DNA of 64,000 nucleotides from UBA6059 sp964351595 (lineage in GTDB: Bacteria > Bacteroidota > Bacteroidia > Cytophagales > Cyclobacteriaceae). Below are positions 8,615-17,784 of this stretch, piece after piece. The stretch spans positions 35,337-99,336 of the forward strand of contig CAYGOT010000011.1 of the NCBI GenBank assembly GCA_964351595.1, given 5' to 3'. The notes under the pieces are model-generated. The model saw only the letters and a program-made list of their open reading frames with translations, ran no database searches and was not told where the DNA came from. The stretch's first letter is position 1. Each line of letters starts with the position of its first letter. A program made the translations under genes and the position numbers.

Positions 8615-9348
8615 TCTCTATGATCTTAACAAGGATTGGCTGGCGTATTCTCTTCTTCTTATCGACTCCTCTAATACTACCGGAAGCTATATATGCGAGA
8701 TGGCGTACGCCTCGTCTTCCAGAGGCAAAAGATCCCACCGAAGGCAGCAGCCCCAGCGCGTTGTTTCCTCCATTAAAAATAGCTTTCATCGGAGAGTCTA
8801 CCATCGCGGGGGTTGGTGCTCATGATATGAAGAACGCATTGACCGGCTCGACGATAACGGCACTGGAAAAAAGCTACTGTGTGAAGTGGTCGATTGTCGG
8901 TCACAATGGCATCCGTATCTCAGAACTACTGCCGTACCTTACTAAAGAACTGCTATCCGATAAGCAAGCAATCATCGTAGCGATAGGTGCCAATGATACG
9001 ACAAAGCTCACCTCCTACAACAGATGGATTGAAGGTCTGGTCAGGTTCATCACAAAGATTAGAAGTCATACAGATGCCCCCATTATTTTTAGTGAGCTCC
9101 CACCAATGCACCTTTTTACTGCATTGCCCCAGCCGCTCCGTACGGTCGTTGGTCAGCGAGCGAAGCTTTTTGACAAAGCCTTGAGAGGAGTCTGCGAAGC
9201 AGATAAATCATGCCATTACCTTCCCTTGAACTTTGAGCCCCGACCCGGCTACCTCGCCACTGATGGCTATCATCCTTCGGAGTTGGCCTATCAGGAGTGG
9301 GGCGAGCGGCTGGCCATTTTTATTCACGAAATCAAGCAAAACAAATGA
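8611..9348 (+). CDS. SGNH/GDSL-family hydrolase
   Basis: A 245-residue protein with the SGNH blocks: G-E-S at 61-63 (FIGESTIAGVG, a GES variant of GDS), GAND at 126-129 and DGYHPS with D218 and H221. Together these give a Ser63-Asp218-His221 triad plus oxyanion residues. An N-terminal hydrophobic stretch (about 10-28, WRILFFLSTPLILPEAIYA) suggests a signal anchor. Family members are esterases or lipases, often acting on acetylated sugars or lipids. The start codon overlaps the toxin stop and its own stop overlaps the next start (ATGA at 9345-9348). The coupling to a toxin-antitoxin pair is unusual and may only reflect insertion of the module ahead of an existing operon. Confidence 0.82.
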   Translation: MISMILTRIGWRILFFLSTPLILPEAIYARWRTPRLPEAKDPTEGSSPSALFPPLKIAFIGESTIAGVGAHDMKNALTGSTITALEKSYCVKWSIVGHNGIRISELLPYLTKELLSDKQAIIVAIGANDTTKLTSYNRWIEGLVRFITKIRSHTDAPIIFSELPPMHLFTALPQPLRTVVGQRAKLFDKALRGVCEADKSCHYLPLNFEPRPGYLATDGYHPSELAYQEWGERLAIFIHEIKQNK

Positions 9349-9881
9349 CAGAGTTAGAAAAGCTACAATACCCTATCGGAAAATTCCGAGCGGTAGGAAC
9401 TGTTGACCAGGCAACTTTAGATCAGGCAATTACAGATATTGACAGCCTACCGGAAAAATTTGCCGAGTCAATCAAGCACCTGACCAAAGAACAAATCGAT
9501 ACACCGTATCGTCCTGGTGGCTGGACAGTAGGGCAGCTCGCTCATCATGTAGTCGACAGCCATCTGAACGCCTACGTCAGAATGAAAATAGCCTTGACGG
9601 AAGAAAACCCAACTATCAGACCTTATGAAGAAGGTGAGTGGGCAAAATTGGACGATAGCTCAACTACCCCTGTACAGGTTTCACTAGATATGCTTGCGCT
9701 CCTGCACCATAGATGGGTGAAGTTGATTCAATCATTAGATGATGACCAGCTAAAAAGGAAATATTACCATCCGGGGGACAAAGAATGGGTAAATCTCAGG
9801 ACTATGCTCTGCATGTACGCCTGGCATGGCAATCATCATTTGACTCATGTCACTACATTAGCCGAGAGAGAAGGCTGGTAG
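9345..9881 (+). CDS. DinB/YfiT-family putative metal-dependent transferase
   Basis: A 178-residue four-helix-bundle protein of the YfiT branch of the DinB superfamily. The metal-binding histidines are seen as QLAHHVVDSH (H67/H68) and YAWHGNHHLTH (H161, H165). YfiT-type proteins are related to bacillithiol S-transferases; which thiol this organism uses cannot be told from here. I chose the ATG at 9345 because it overlaps the upstream stop in ATGA and gives the usual family N-terminus (PIGKF motif). An upstream in-frame ATG at 9297 lies well inside the hydrolase gene. Its stop codon abuts the stop of the convergent DinB gene with no intervening base. Confidence 0.82.
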   Translation: MTELEKLQYPIGKFRAVGTVDQATLDQAITDIDSLPEKFAESIKHLTKEQIDTPYRPGGWTVGQLAHHVVDSHLNAYVRMKIALTEENPTIRPYEEGEWAKLDDSSTTPVQVSLDMLALLHHRWVKLIQSLDDDQLKRKYYHPGDKEWVNLRTMLCMYAWHGNHHLTHVTTLAEREGW

Positions 9882-10328
9882 CTAGGCTATCATCCTTCTG
9901 AGATAATTGATGTGGCCCAGGTGCCAGCTCAAATGTCCATAGAGATGTAGTAGAAAGGCTCCTACTGTAAATTCTTCAGGTCGAATTTTTACCGGATATA
10001 TATCATCCAAATTGGATTCCTCAAGCTTATTGAGCAAGGTATTCTCTATTACTTTTTTACTAACTCCGACATCTTTGATAATATCCTGAACCGGCACGCC
10101 TTTCAGGCTGAATTCCTTGTCACGCTCACGTACGTAACCTGTTTCACCGAGTACCGCCCCGATGAAGTGCTGCAGGTTACCGTTTAGATGAAGCGCAATA
10201 TTGCCGCCTGAGTTGATCACGCCCTCTTTTGTCTGCCAGAGGTGACGCTCATCATAAGCTTCGAGTTCTCCAAGGAGCTTGTCCAGATCTCTCTGAAATA
10301 ACGAGTTTAAGGTCTTTAGTGTATCCAT
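9882..10328 (-). CDS. DinB-family protein
   Basis: A 148-residue helical-bundle protein. Two His-containing stretches, NIALHLNGNLQHFIG (about 44-58) and HLYGHLSWHLGHINYLRRM near the C-terminus, fit the DinB metal site. The superfamily includes nucleases by name but most characterised members are thiol-dependent transferases or isomerases; no specific function can be given. It is transcribed toward the YfiT-like gene, with stop codons back to back. It belongs to a different subgroup from that neighbour: the sequences are not obviously duplicates. Confidence 0.75.
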   Translation of the reverse strand: MDTLKTLNSLFQRDLDKLLGELEAYDERHLWQTKEGVINSGGNIALHLNGNLQHFIGAVLGETGYVRERDKEFSLKGVPVQDIIKDVGVSKKVIENTLLNKLEESNLDDIYPVKIRPEEFTVGAFLLHLYGHLSWHLGHINYLRRMIA

Positions 10329-10443
10329 CTTAGTCTTGTTAATCCGTTCATCCTGTAGTTTTTATCAATCGAACCTTATCAGTTTGATTAATCCTGATAC
10401 TTTGTAATTTACATAGATTACCAAAACCTAATAACCATTTGTC

Positions 10444-13400
10444 ATGATGAAGATAACCAAGCTTTGCGCCTTCCTGATGTGTGTTTTGATCACCCTACCG
10501 GGAATAGCCCAGCGCAACAAAAAATCCTCAGCTCCAGAGGGGAAGACCTACGATGAAAAAATGTTTAATGCCCAGGAGTGGCGAAATATAGGACCATTCC
10601 GAGGTGGCAGATCACTGACCAGCTCAGGGGTCATCAGCGATCCCCTCACCTACTACATGGGTACAGCCGGCGGTGGTGTTTGGAAGACTGAAGATGCCGG
10701 CCTGACCTGGAAAAATATTTCTGATGATCATTTCAATGCTACCTCCATTGGTGCAGTGAGCGTCGCTGAGTCCGACCCTAATGTAATCTACGTTGGCACG
10801 GGTGAAGCCTGTATCAGAGGTGTGATGACCTCACATGGTGATGGTGTCTACAAGTCGACTGATGCAGGCAAGACGTGGACACATGTCGGCCTGGACAAGA
10901 CTTCTCAGATCTCTGAAATTAGAATTCATCCTAACAACCCTGATATAGCATATGTGGCTGCTCAGGGAAATCCTTACGGCCCCTCTCAGGATCGAGGCAT
11001 CTATCGCACGATGGATGGTGGCAATAGTTGGGACCGTGTACACTTCGTCAATGAAAGTGCCGGGGTGAACAACCTATCCATGGATATGAACAATCCGCGG
11101 ATCTTGTATGCTGCCTACTGGGATCATGACCGTGACCCTTGGTTTGTACGCTCAGGCGGTGAGGGCAGTGGTGTCTGGAAGTCTACCGATGGTGGTGACA
11201 CATGGAATAAGATCGTATCCGGCCTACCGGAATTGATGGGTAAGATCGGCGTATCCGTATCTCGTGCCAACTCTGATGTGGTCTATGCTATCGTAGAAGC
11301 AGAAGGCAAGGATGGCGGCCTTTACCGATCTGATGACGGTGGAGCCAACTGGAAGCAGCAGACGAACAGCAGACTACTTCATACCCGCTCGTGGTACTAC
11401 ATGCACGTTTTCGCAGACCCGAATAATGAGAACCTGGTCTATGTGCTCAATGCGCCGTTCATGAAATCCATCGATGGTGGTAAGACCTTCACAAATGTGC
11501 AGGTACCTCATGGGGACAATCACGACCTGTGGATCAACCCTACGAACTCCCAAAATATGGTGAGCTCGGATGATGGAGGTGCCACTATCACTTTCAATGG
11601 AGGCAAGTCCTGGACCCCATTGGAGAATCAGCCTACCGCCCAGTTTTATCGTGTCAATGCAGACAACAGATTCCCATACTGGGTGTATGGCGGTCAGCAG
11701 GACAACACTACAGTAGCGATCCCATCAAGAACGGACGGTTTCGCGATTACTCCCTATGATTGGACACGAGGTGTTGGTGGTGGAGAAGCAGCTCATATCG
11801 CGTTTGATCCTAACAATCCGAAGTACCTCTACTCATCGAATATCACAGGTATGATGGATGAGTACAATCAGGAAACTGGCAAGACCAAAGCCATCAAACC
11901 ATGGCCGATCGACGACCTTGGTGAGCCCACAGATGAGATGCGTTATCGCTACAACTGGAACCCACCGGTGATTGTCAGCTCGCACAATCCATCAGTCATC
12001 TATTACGGAAGTAATGTGTTGCACAAGTCCACCAACCGGGGAGTAGCCTGGGATGATATCTCTGAAGATCTTACCAGAAATGATCCTGAAAAGCTTGGTA
12101 AAACCGGTGGCCCGATCACTAATGAAGGTGCTGGTGGTGAGACTTACCACACGCTTATGAGCCTGGCAGAATCGCCTCATGACGCCAATGTGATCTACAC
12201 CGGAGCGGATGATGGGCTCGTACATGTGACGAAAGACGGTGGCGCTACCTGGCAAAATGTAAGTCCCGGCCCGGAAGGGATTATCAACTCGATTGAGGTG
12301 TCTCCTCATGATCCAGGCACGGTGTACATCACCATGATGAGGTATAAGCTGAGTGATTTCAAACCGTACATCTACAAGTCGACCAACTACGGTACAGGCT
12401 GGGTGCAAATCGAAAGAGACATTCCGGTAGGTGCATATGCGAGAGTAGTGCGTGAAGATCCTTCCAGAAAAGACCTGCTCTACGCTGGCACAGAAAGAGG
12501 CCTCTACATTTCATTTGATGGAGGCGCAAAGTGGACTAAGTGGCAGGCGAATCTGCCAATTGTACCTATCACTGACCTAATGGTTCATCAAAATGACCTT
12601 ATCGTTGCAACACATGGGCGAGCCTATTGGATCATGGATGACATCAAGCCACTCCACCAGGTGACTGATGCAGTGGCTAATAGTAAAGCCTTCTTGTATG
12701 AGCCTAAGGATGTGGTAAAGACGAATGGCTTCAACTTCTTCTTCCCAATGCCGGGCGTGGGCAAGAATCCTTATACTGGAGCGAGTATTAAATACTATAT
12801 GGGCGAAATCCCCGAAAATGATAGTATCCCTGTGAAGCTCGAAATCATGGATAACTCTGGCAATGTAATCCGAACCATGTCTAGTGATGCCAAAAACAAG
12901 TCCAATATGATTGGTAAGAAGGAGGGAATGAATGTCGCTAAATGGGATCTCAAAGTAGAAGATCTTGAGCCTGCGAAAGGTGTGTATGTCATGAGTTTTA
13001 CGGGCACGGCGATGAAGGGCTATACTGTTGGGCCTGGTACGTACACTGCCAAGCTAACCTACGGAGATCTGGAGCAAACCCAGTCATTTGCGGTAGTGCA
13101 GGATCCTCGTGATGAAGCAAGCGCGCATGACATAGCTGCTCAGCAGGATATGGTGAAGAAAATCTATGATGATATCGCCAATCTCTATGACGGTGTTAGC
13201 CAGATGCAACAGGTGCGTGATCAGGTGGCTGACTGGATGGACCGTATGGAAGATGATGAAGATATCAAAGAGCAAGGAAGTCAGCTAAAGGAAAAGATCG
13301 ATGAAGTAGAAGGCACATTGATCTCTCCAAAGCAGACCACCTTTCAGGATGTCATCAACTTCAGAAGTCAGCTCGATCATCAGCTGCACAACCTGATGAA

Positions 13401-13602
13401 TACCATCGATGGGAACACACCTCCGGTCACCAAGGGTGAGAAGGATCTCTATCAAGAGCTCAATAAGATGTGGATGGAACGTAAAGGGCCGATGGAGAAG
13501 GTGCTCAACGAAGATGTACCTGCCTTCAATGAATTGCTGAAGTCCAAAGGCGCAGAATACATCGCTCCAAAAGAGAAAAAAGAAGAGGAAGTAGGATCAT
13601 AA
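10444..13602 (+). CDS. large exported BNR/VPS10-like beta-propeller protein
   Basis: A 1052-residue protein with a signal peptide (about 1-22, ...PGIAQ). It is followed by many Asp-box (BNR) turns of the form S-x-D-G-G-x-T-W: for example TEDAGLTWKNIS, STDAGKTWTHVG, STDGGDTWNKI, TKDGGATWQNVS and SFDGGAKWTKW. This is the sortilin/VPS10 and 'glycosyl hydrolase' propeller group that is frequent in Bacteroidota exoproteomes. The final ~250 residues form a beta-sandwich plus a helical coiled segment (about 890-1010), ending in a Lys/Glu-rich tail. No enzymatic activity is proven for this group and the databases' glycosidase label should be treated with care. A strong terminator follows directly. 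Confidence 0.85.
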   Translation: MMKITKLCAFLMCVLITLPGIAQRNKKSSAPEGKTYDEKMFNAQEWRNIGPFRGGRSLTSSGVISDPLTYYMGTAGGGVWKTEDAGLTWKNISDDHFNATSIGAVSVAESDPNVIYVGTGEACIRGVMTSHGDGVYKSTDAGKTWTHVGLDKTSQISEIRIHPNNPDIAYVAAQGNPYGPSQDRGIYRTMDGGNSWDRVHFVNESAGVNNLSMDMNNPRILYAAYWDHDRDPWFVRSGGEGSGVWKSTDGGDTWNKIVSGLPELMGKIGVSVSRANSDVVYAIVEAEGKDGGLYRSDDGGANWKQQTNSRLLHTRSWYYMHVFADPNNENLVYVLNAPFMKSIDGGKTFTNVQVPHGDNHDLWINPTNSQNMVSSDDGGATITFNGGKSWTPLENQPTAQFYRVNADNRFPYWVYGGQQDNTTVAIPSRTDGFAITPYDWTRGVGGGEAAHIAFDPNNPKYLYSSNITGMMDEYNQETGKTKAIKPWPIDDLGEPTDEMRYRYNWNPPVIVSSHNPSVIYYGSNVLHKSTNRGVAWDDISEDLTRNDPEKLGKTGGPITNEGAGGETYHTLMSLAESPHDANVIYTGADDGLVHVTKDGGATWQNVSPGPEGIINSIEVSPHDPGTVYITMMRYKLSDFKPYIYKSTNYGTGWVQIERDIPVGAYARVVREDPSRKDLLYAGTERGLYISFDGGAKWTKWQANLPIVPITDLMVHQNDLIVATHGRAYWIMDDIKPLHQVTDAVANSKAFLYEPKDVVKTNGFNFFFPMPGVGKNPYTGASIKYYMGEIPENDSIPVKLEIMDNSGNVIRTMSSDAKNKSNMIGKKEGMNVAKWDLKVEDLEPAKGVYVMSFTGTAMKGYTVGPGTYTAKLTYGDLEQTQSFAVVQDPRDEASAHDIAAQQDMVKKIYDDIANLYDGVSQMQQVRDQVADWMDRMEDDEDIKEQGSQLKEKIDEVEGTLISPKQTTFQDVINFRSQLDHQLHNLMNTIDGNTPPVTKGEKDLYQELNKMWMERKGPMEKVLNEDVPAFNELLKSKGAEYIAPKEKKEEEVGS

Positions 13603-13625
13603 GAAACAGGAGGCCACCAACCTCT

Positions 13626-13668
13626 AAGCCCAGGTATACTCGCAAGAGTTGCCTGGGCTTTTATTTTT
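13626..13668 (+). terminator. intrinsic terminator of the propeller gene
   Basis: AAGCCCAGG at 13626-13634 pairs perfectly with CCTGGGCTT at 13652-13660. Inside it is a second short stem ACTC/GAGT closed by a GCAA tetraloop, and a T-rich run follows (TTATTTTTA). It starts 23 bases after the stop codon. Confidence 0.88.
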
Positions 13669-13753
13669 ATGACCCGGCTCTGTCATATTCGCGACATTAC
13701 GAGATAGTAGAGCTATCAAAAATGACTGATTGTAGTTAATTGATGTAGTCACC

Positions 13754-14224
13754 ATGTTATCAGCTATGAAAAGACTAATCAATACCGCGTTACTGCTTAC
13801 CCTTGTCAGCGCATACAGTCAAGCGCAAACTTTGTACAGCTGTGCCAATAAAGAAATAGCCTTTGGTGGCTATGATCTTGTCAGCTACTTTGAAAATGCA
13901 CCAATCAAGGGCAACCCGGAGTTTGTGGCATTATATGATGGCCTCAGACTTCAATTTTGCACTGAAGAGCATCTGGATGCGTTCATCGCCGATCCCGAGA
14001 AATATATGCCCAAGTATGGCGGATGGTGCGCTACCGCAATGGCGCAAGGTGTTTACAATCAGCCTGACTTTTCCATGTGGGATATTGAGGATGGCCAGCT
14101 ATTCTTCTTTGAAGTAAAAGCTTTCTTCAACGGCAAGACCCAGTGGATGAAAGATCCCGACAAGCATCTCATTCTAGCCGATCGATACTACAGGATCAGC
14201 ACAGAAGAGCTCACTGAGAAATAG
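13754..14224 (+). CDS. exported YHS-domain protein
   Basis: A 156-residue protein with a signal peptide (...YSQAQ). Its YHS-like core runs IAFGGYDLVSYF ... GNPEFVALYDGLRLQFCTEEHLDAFIADPEKYMPKYGGWCA. YHS domains are thought to bind metal, often copper or iron, near transport or oxidase proteins; here Cys residues at FCTEE and GGWCA are candidate ligands. The start could be 13754 or the second Met at 13766, which begins directly with the signal peptide. No metal transporter is adjacent. Confidence 0.78.
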   Translation: MLSAMKRLINTALLLTLVSAYSQAQTLYSCANKEIAFGGYDLVSYFENAPIKGNPEFVALYDGLRLQFCTEEHLDAFIADPEKYMPKYGGWCATAMAQGVYNQPDFSMWDIEDGQLFFFEVKAFFNGKTQWMKDPDKHLILADRYYRISTEELTEK

Positions 14225-14228
14225 AACA

Positions 14229-14248
14229 AGCCCTCATAAGGGCTATTT
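14229..14248 (+). terminator. weak hairpin after the YHS gene
   Basis: AGCCCT at 14229-14234 pairs with AGGGCT at 14239-14244, followed by ATTTC instead of a full T-run. The right arm is part of a 15-base stretch repeated upstream of the second DUF4249 gene. Confidence 0.4.
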
Positions 14249-14285
14249 CGGATAACGATGTTTTGCAGGTACAAATTTATCAACC

Positions 14286-15587
14286 ATGCGTTATCCACTA
14301 TTTATACTAAGCCTCGGTATACTACTTGGCTGCACGGAGATCTTTGAGGGGGAGTTTACCGGTGGGGGTTCAGATAGGATCGTTATCACAGGTGGGATTA
14401 CTAATACAGAAGTACCCGAGGTAAGAGTGTATAGATCTGTACCTTTTGGTGAAGCAGGTAAAACTCCCCAGCCCATCAGGAATGCTAACGTGTGGATTGA
14501 AGATGATAAAGGTCAAAAAATCCTGATGGAACCTAAGGAGGATATTCAAGAAAGAGACTTTCTCTTTTTTGCTGATCCTGCTCCGATGATCGAAGACTAC
14601 ACCACAGAGGAGGCATATTTAAGAGTATTTTGGGACATAGACACGCTCGTCGAATCATTCAAGTCTAATTTCAGATATGAAGCCATAGATCAATCAACCA
14701 GAGGTGAAATTGGACGGACTTACACGCTATTCGTCGAACTTGTGGATGGTGCAACCTACCTGTCTGCACCGCAGACTCTTGCCGCTTCACCTCCTATCAG
14801 TAATGCCTATGCAGAGTACGAAAGAGGTCGTAGCATCAATGAGCTGGGTAATGAGCAAAACGAACACTTCTGGAATGTTTTTGTAGAGACTCCAGTTGGC
14901 CAGGGTGATGACGTATTCTTGAGTTGGCGGCATAGAGGTGTTTACGAAGTTGAAACTTTTCCTGAAGAATACTGCGACCCACCGAGTGTAGACTGTAATC
15001 CAGGAATTGCACATCCTCGAGAAGTGCCTCCATCGTGCTGCAAATATTGCTATGTGACGGAATATGGTGCAGAGTTTAATACTTCAACTTCAGCGGATAT
15101 TCCAGGCAATCAAATACAAAAGCAAATAGCATCTATTCCAATCACTTACGACAAAGTCTACAATTACTACCTATTGGAAATCTACCAGCTATCCGTTTCC
15201 CAGGAAGTCTACGAGTATCTCGACTTACTTAATCAGCAAATTACCGGACAGGGATCGATTTTCGATCCTACACCAGCAACTATCGAAGGTAATATTATCA
15301 ACTCCTCCAATGGTGAAAAAGCCTTAGGCATGTTCTATGCGGCTGGCGTCACTACCTCACAACTCAACCTTAATCGATCAGGAATATCAGCGCAGTTTAC
15401 ACCTACTCGTTTTGCGAATGATTGTCGATTGGTCAATAATAGTACGGATGTAGCGCCTGATAACTATATTTCCGGTAAACAAAATCAGTGCTTCAACTAT
15501 TATAACTCCATTACTGGTTCTGGATGGCACAGCTGTGACCAATGTTATGATTTTGTTACAAGTAGTTGGTCCACTTGTCCTGATTAA
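14286..15587 (+). CDS. DUF4249 lipoprotein, first tandem copy
   Basis: A 433-residue lipoprotein: signal peptide with lipobox LGILLGC (Cys at residue 16), then a DUF4249 body (VITGGIT, PIRNANVWIEDD, an FWDID segment, GRTYTLFVELVDG). DUF4249 proteins are usually encoded next to a TonB-dependent receptor and are presumed surface lipoproteins; no receptor is nearby here. The C-terminal half is Cys-rich (PPSCCKYCYVTEYG, then CDQCYDF and a final ..STCPD), with six or more cysteines conserved in the second copy, which suggests disulfides or a metal site. The last residues SSWSTCPD are near the stop. Confidence 0.82.
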   Translation: MRYPLFILSLGILLGCTEIFEGEFTGGGSDRIVITGGITNTEVPEVRVYRSVPFGEAGKTPQPIRNANVWIEDDKGQKILMEPKEDIQERDFLFFADPAPMIEDYTTEEAYLRVFWDIDTLVESFKSNFRYEAIDQSTRGEIGRTYTLFVELVDGATYLSAPQTLAASPPISNAYAEYERGRSINELGNEQNEHFWNVFVETPVGQGDDVFLSWRHRGVYEVETFPEEYCDPPSVDCNPGIAHPREVPPSCCKYCYVTEYGAEFNTSTSADIPGNQIQKQIASIPITYDKVYNYYLLEIYQLSVSQEVYEYLDLLNQQITGQGSIFDPTPATIEGNIINSSNGEKALGMFYAAGVTTSQLNLNRSGISAQFTPTRFANDCRLVNNSTDVAPDNYISGKQNQCFNYYNSITGSGWHSCDQCYDFVTSSWSTCPD

Positions 15588-15598
15588 TCAAGCGATGA

Positions 15599-15623
15599 AG
15601 CGCTGAATTCGTAAGGGCTTTTT
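15599..15623 (+). terminator. weak hairpin with T-run after first DUF4249 gene
   Basis: AGCGCT at 15599-15604 pairs with AGGGCT at 15614-15619 except for one G-G mismatch, followed by TTTT. It may allow partial read-through into the second copy. Confidence 0.35.
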
Positions 15624-15655
15624 CGGTCAATCCTGTTACTAAGCTAAACTGGACA

Positions 15656-16936
15656 ATGAAACAGATAACTCTAGGACTCAGCATCTGTTTACTCTTCACG
15701 CAGTGCATAGAAATCTTCGACGGTGACTTCACAAGTAGTGGCTCTAACCGGATAGTCATAACAGGCGGCATTACTGATATCGAAATGCCCACCATCAGAA
15801 TCTATGAGTCCGTCCCGTTCACCCAATCGGGGAGTACACCACAGCTTATTAAAGATGCGCATGTATGGCTAGAAGATGATCAAGGTGTGCGGTACGAGTT
15901 CGAAGTAGGTGCTGAGATAACAGAGAGGGAGTATCATTTCTTTGCTAATGCCAACCCTAACATGAATGCCGTCAACTACGAAGAGCTGTTTTGGGATATT
16001 GATACTACCAGCGAACTCTTTGAATCCGATTATCGCTATGAGCCAATTGATAAAAGCTTGGTGGGTGAGGTGGGGAAGACCTATACATTGAATGTAGAGC
16101 TGCCAGATGGCAGCACCTATGCGTCTACACCGCAGGAGCTAAAGCCTTCACCCGAAATCACCAACGCTTACGGAGAATATGAAAAAGCCCGGGTCATCAA
16201 TGAGTTGGGGAATGAAGCTCCGAGTCACGTCTGGAATGTATATGCCCAGACCGCTACGAGCGAACCTGATGTTTTCCTGACCTGGCGGTACAAGGGTACC
16301 TATGAGGTCGAAACTTTCCCTGAAGACTATTGTGCTCAGCCGACCAATGACTGCAATCCGGGGATTGCCCATCCTCGGGAAGTTCCACCCGGATGCTGCA
16401 AATATTGCTACGTGACTGAGTATGGCAGTCAATTCCCAACAGCTTCGTCCCGCGAAAATCCTTCTGGACGCATAGGGTTGCAGGTTGCCACCATTCCTGT
16501 CACGTATGATAAGACCTTCAATTATTATCAGACGGACATCTATCAACTCGCCATTTCTGCAGAGGTGCACAACTATCTGGAGTCGATCAATCAGCAAATC
16601 AATGGTCAGGGCACCATCTTTGATCCGACACCCACTACCCTGCAAGGCAACATCGCCAACGTCAATAATCCAGATGACAAGGCATTAGGCATGTTTTACG
16701 CTGCAGGAGTAACCACAGCCAGAGTTAACCTCAATCGGCAAGGAATCAGAACCATCTTCACCCCCAGCTATTTCCCAAATGACTGTCGTCTGGTGAAGAA
16801 TAGTACTGCAGAAAAACCTGAAAGCTACACCTCAGGCAAGCAAAACTGGTGCTACAACGCTTACATCGATCAGTGGAATTCTTGTGACATGTGTTTTGAT
16901 ATGGCCGAGTTTCGCTGGTACAGATGTCCAGAGTGA
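15656..16936 (+). CDS. DUF4249 lipoprotein, second tandem copy
   Basis: A 426-residue paralogue of the preceding gene, aligned over its whole length. The lipobox is LLFTQC (Cys at residue 16). Shared blocks include SNRIVITGGIT, VETFPEDYC, CNPGIAHPREVPP, CCKYCYVTEYG and ALGMFYAAGVTT. The Cys-rich C-terminus is kept (CYNAYIDQWNSCDMCFDM, ending RCPE). The middle and the sequence after residue 300 have diverged, so the duplication is not recent. The two copies may form a pair of surface lipoproteins or recognise different ligands. Confidence 0.82.
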   Translation: MKQITLGLSICLLFTQCIEIFDGDFTSSGSNRIVITGGITDIEMPTIRIYESVPFTQSGSTPQLIKDAHVWLEDDQGVRYEFEVGAEITEREYHFFANANPNMNAVNYEELFWDIDTTSELFESDYRYEPIDKSLVGEVGKTYTLNVELPDGSTYASTPQELKPSPEITNAYGEYEKARVINELGNEAPSHVWNVYAQTATSEPDVFLTWRYKGTYEVETFPEDYCAQPTNDCNPGIAHPREVPPGCCKYCYVTEYGSQFPTASSRENPSGRIGLQVATIPVTYDKTFNYYQTDIYQLAISAEVHNYLESINQQINGQGTIFDPTPTTLQGNIANVNNPDDKALGMFYAAGVTTARVNLNRQGIRTIFTPSYFPNDCRLVKNSTAEKPESYTSGKQNWCYNAYIDQWNSCDMCFDMAEFRWYRCPE

Positions 16937-16950
16937 GTAGGTCGATGCGA

Positions 16951-17784
16951 TTACTTGGGCAAGTATTTCGCCACCATCTCCTCGCTCACCTCCCACAGCC
17001 TGTCTCTTGCTTCGGCATCATGGGCATGCTTTGACATGCTCGCTACCTTCTTTTTGACGAAGTACTTACCAGAATTTTTCTCAACACCTTCAGCAGTTGC
17101 CAAGTAGATTTGTGTTCTCGCGCCTTTCTCCGGAGTTAGCAACAATGGTTTCCCTAAGTCCCACAAAAATCTAAAAAAGCCCTTTGAGTGATCTCCAAAT
17201 CCGGTTCCAACAGAGCCTGGGTGTGCTGCAAAGGACGCAATACCATCGTCGAAGTAGCGCTCATGTAGCAGCTGTGTGAAGTAAATATTGCAAAGCTTAC
17301 TGTTACCATAGGCCTTGAAGGCGCCATACCTCGCCTCGATCATCAGGTCAGAAAAGTCAAGCTTACCAAGTTTGTGCGCTGCGGAACTGAGGTTGATAAT
17401 GCGAGCCTTCTCCTGCGCTCTCAGCTTATCAATTACCAATTTGGTCAACAAAAAATGCCCCAGATGATTCATCTGGAAAGTAAGCTCATTGCCATCGACG
17501 GTCTTCTTGAAGTTGTCATTATAACCACCGGCATTATTCATGAGCACATCGATATCCTCATGATACTTGCTCAACGCAAGGCCCGCATCAGCCACGCTGG
17601 ATAAGTCCGCCAAGTCACATCTTATAAAGTCAATCTCAGCATCGGGATGAACCTCCTTGATCTCAGAGATTTTTGACATGCTACGCGCGAGCATTACAAT
17701 ACGCCATCCCTGACTCGCCAGTGCATGAACTGTGGCAAGTCCAAGGCCTGAAGTACCTCCTGTGATAGCGATCGTTTTTTTCAT
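16951..17784 (-). CDS. short-chain dehydrogenase/reductase (SDR)
   Basis: A 277-residue classical-type SDR. Seen motifs: cofactor loop TGGTSGLG (residues 8-15), NNAGG, and the active-site pair Y-x-x-x-K in YGNSKLCN, with the Ser of NLSSAAH upstream. The length and the R-DR-type C-terminus resemble the retinol-dehydrogenase / WW-domain oxidoreductase-like group, which reduces or oxidises lipophilic carbonyls with NADP(H). The actual substrate is unknown. It converges on the second DUF4249 gene with 14 bases between stops. Confidence 0.85.
   Translation of the reverse strand: MKKTIAITGGTSGLGLATVHALASQGWRIVMLARSMSKISEIKEVHPDAEIDFIRCDLADLSSVADAGLALSKYHEDIDVLMNNAGGYNDNFKKTVDGNELTFQMNHLGHFLLTKLVIDKLRAQEKARIINLSSAAHKLGKLDFSDLMIEARYGAFKAYGNSKLCNIYFTQLLHERYFDDGIASFAAHPGSVGTGFGDHSKGFFRFLWDLGKPLLLTPEKGARTQIYLATAEGVEKNSGKYFVKKKVASMSKHAHDAEARDRLWEVSEEMVAKYLPK

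Noticed and set aside
11992..12408. Long antisense open frame inside the propeller gene.
   Set aside because: Composition follows the plus-strand codons; no motif, and the sense protein has clear BNR repeats over the same bases.
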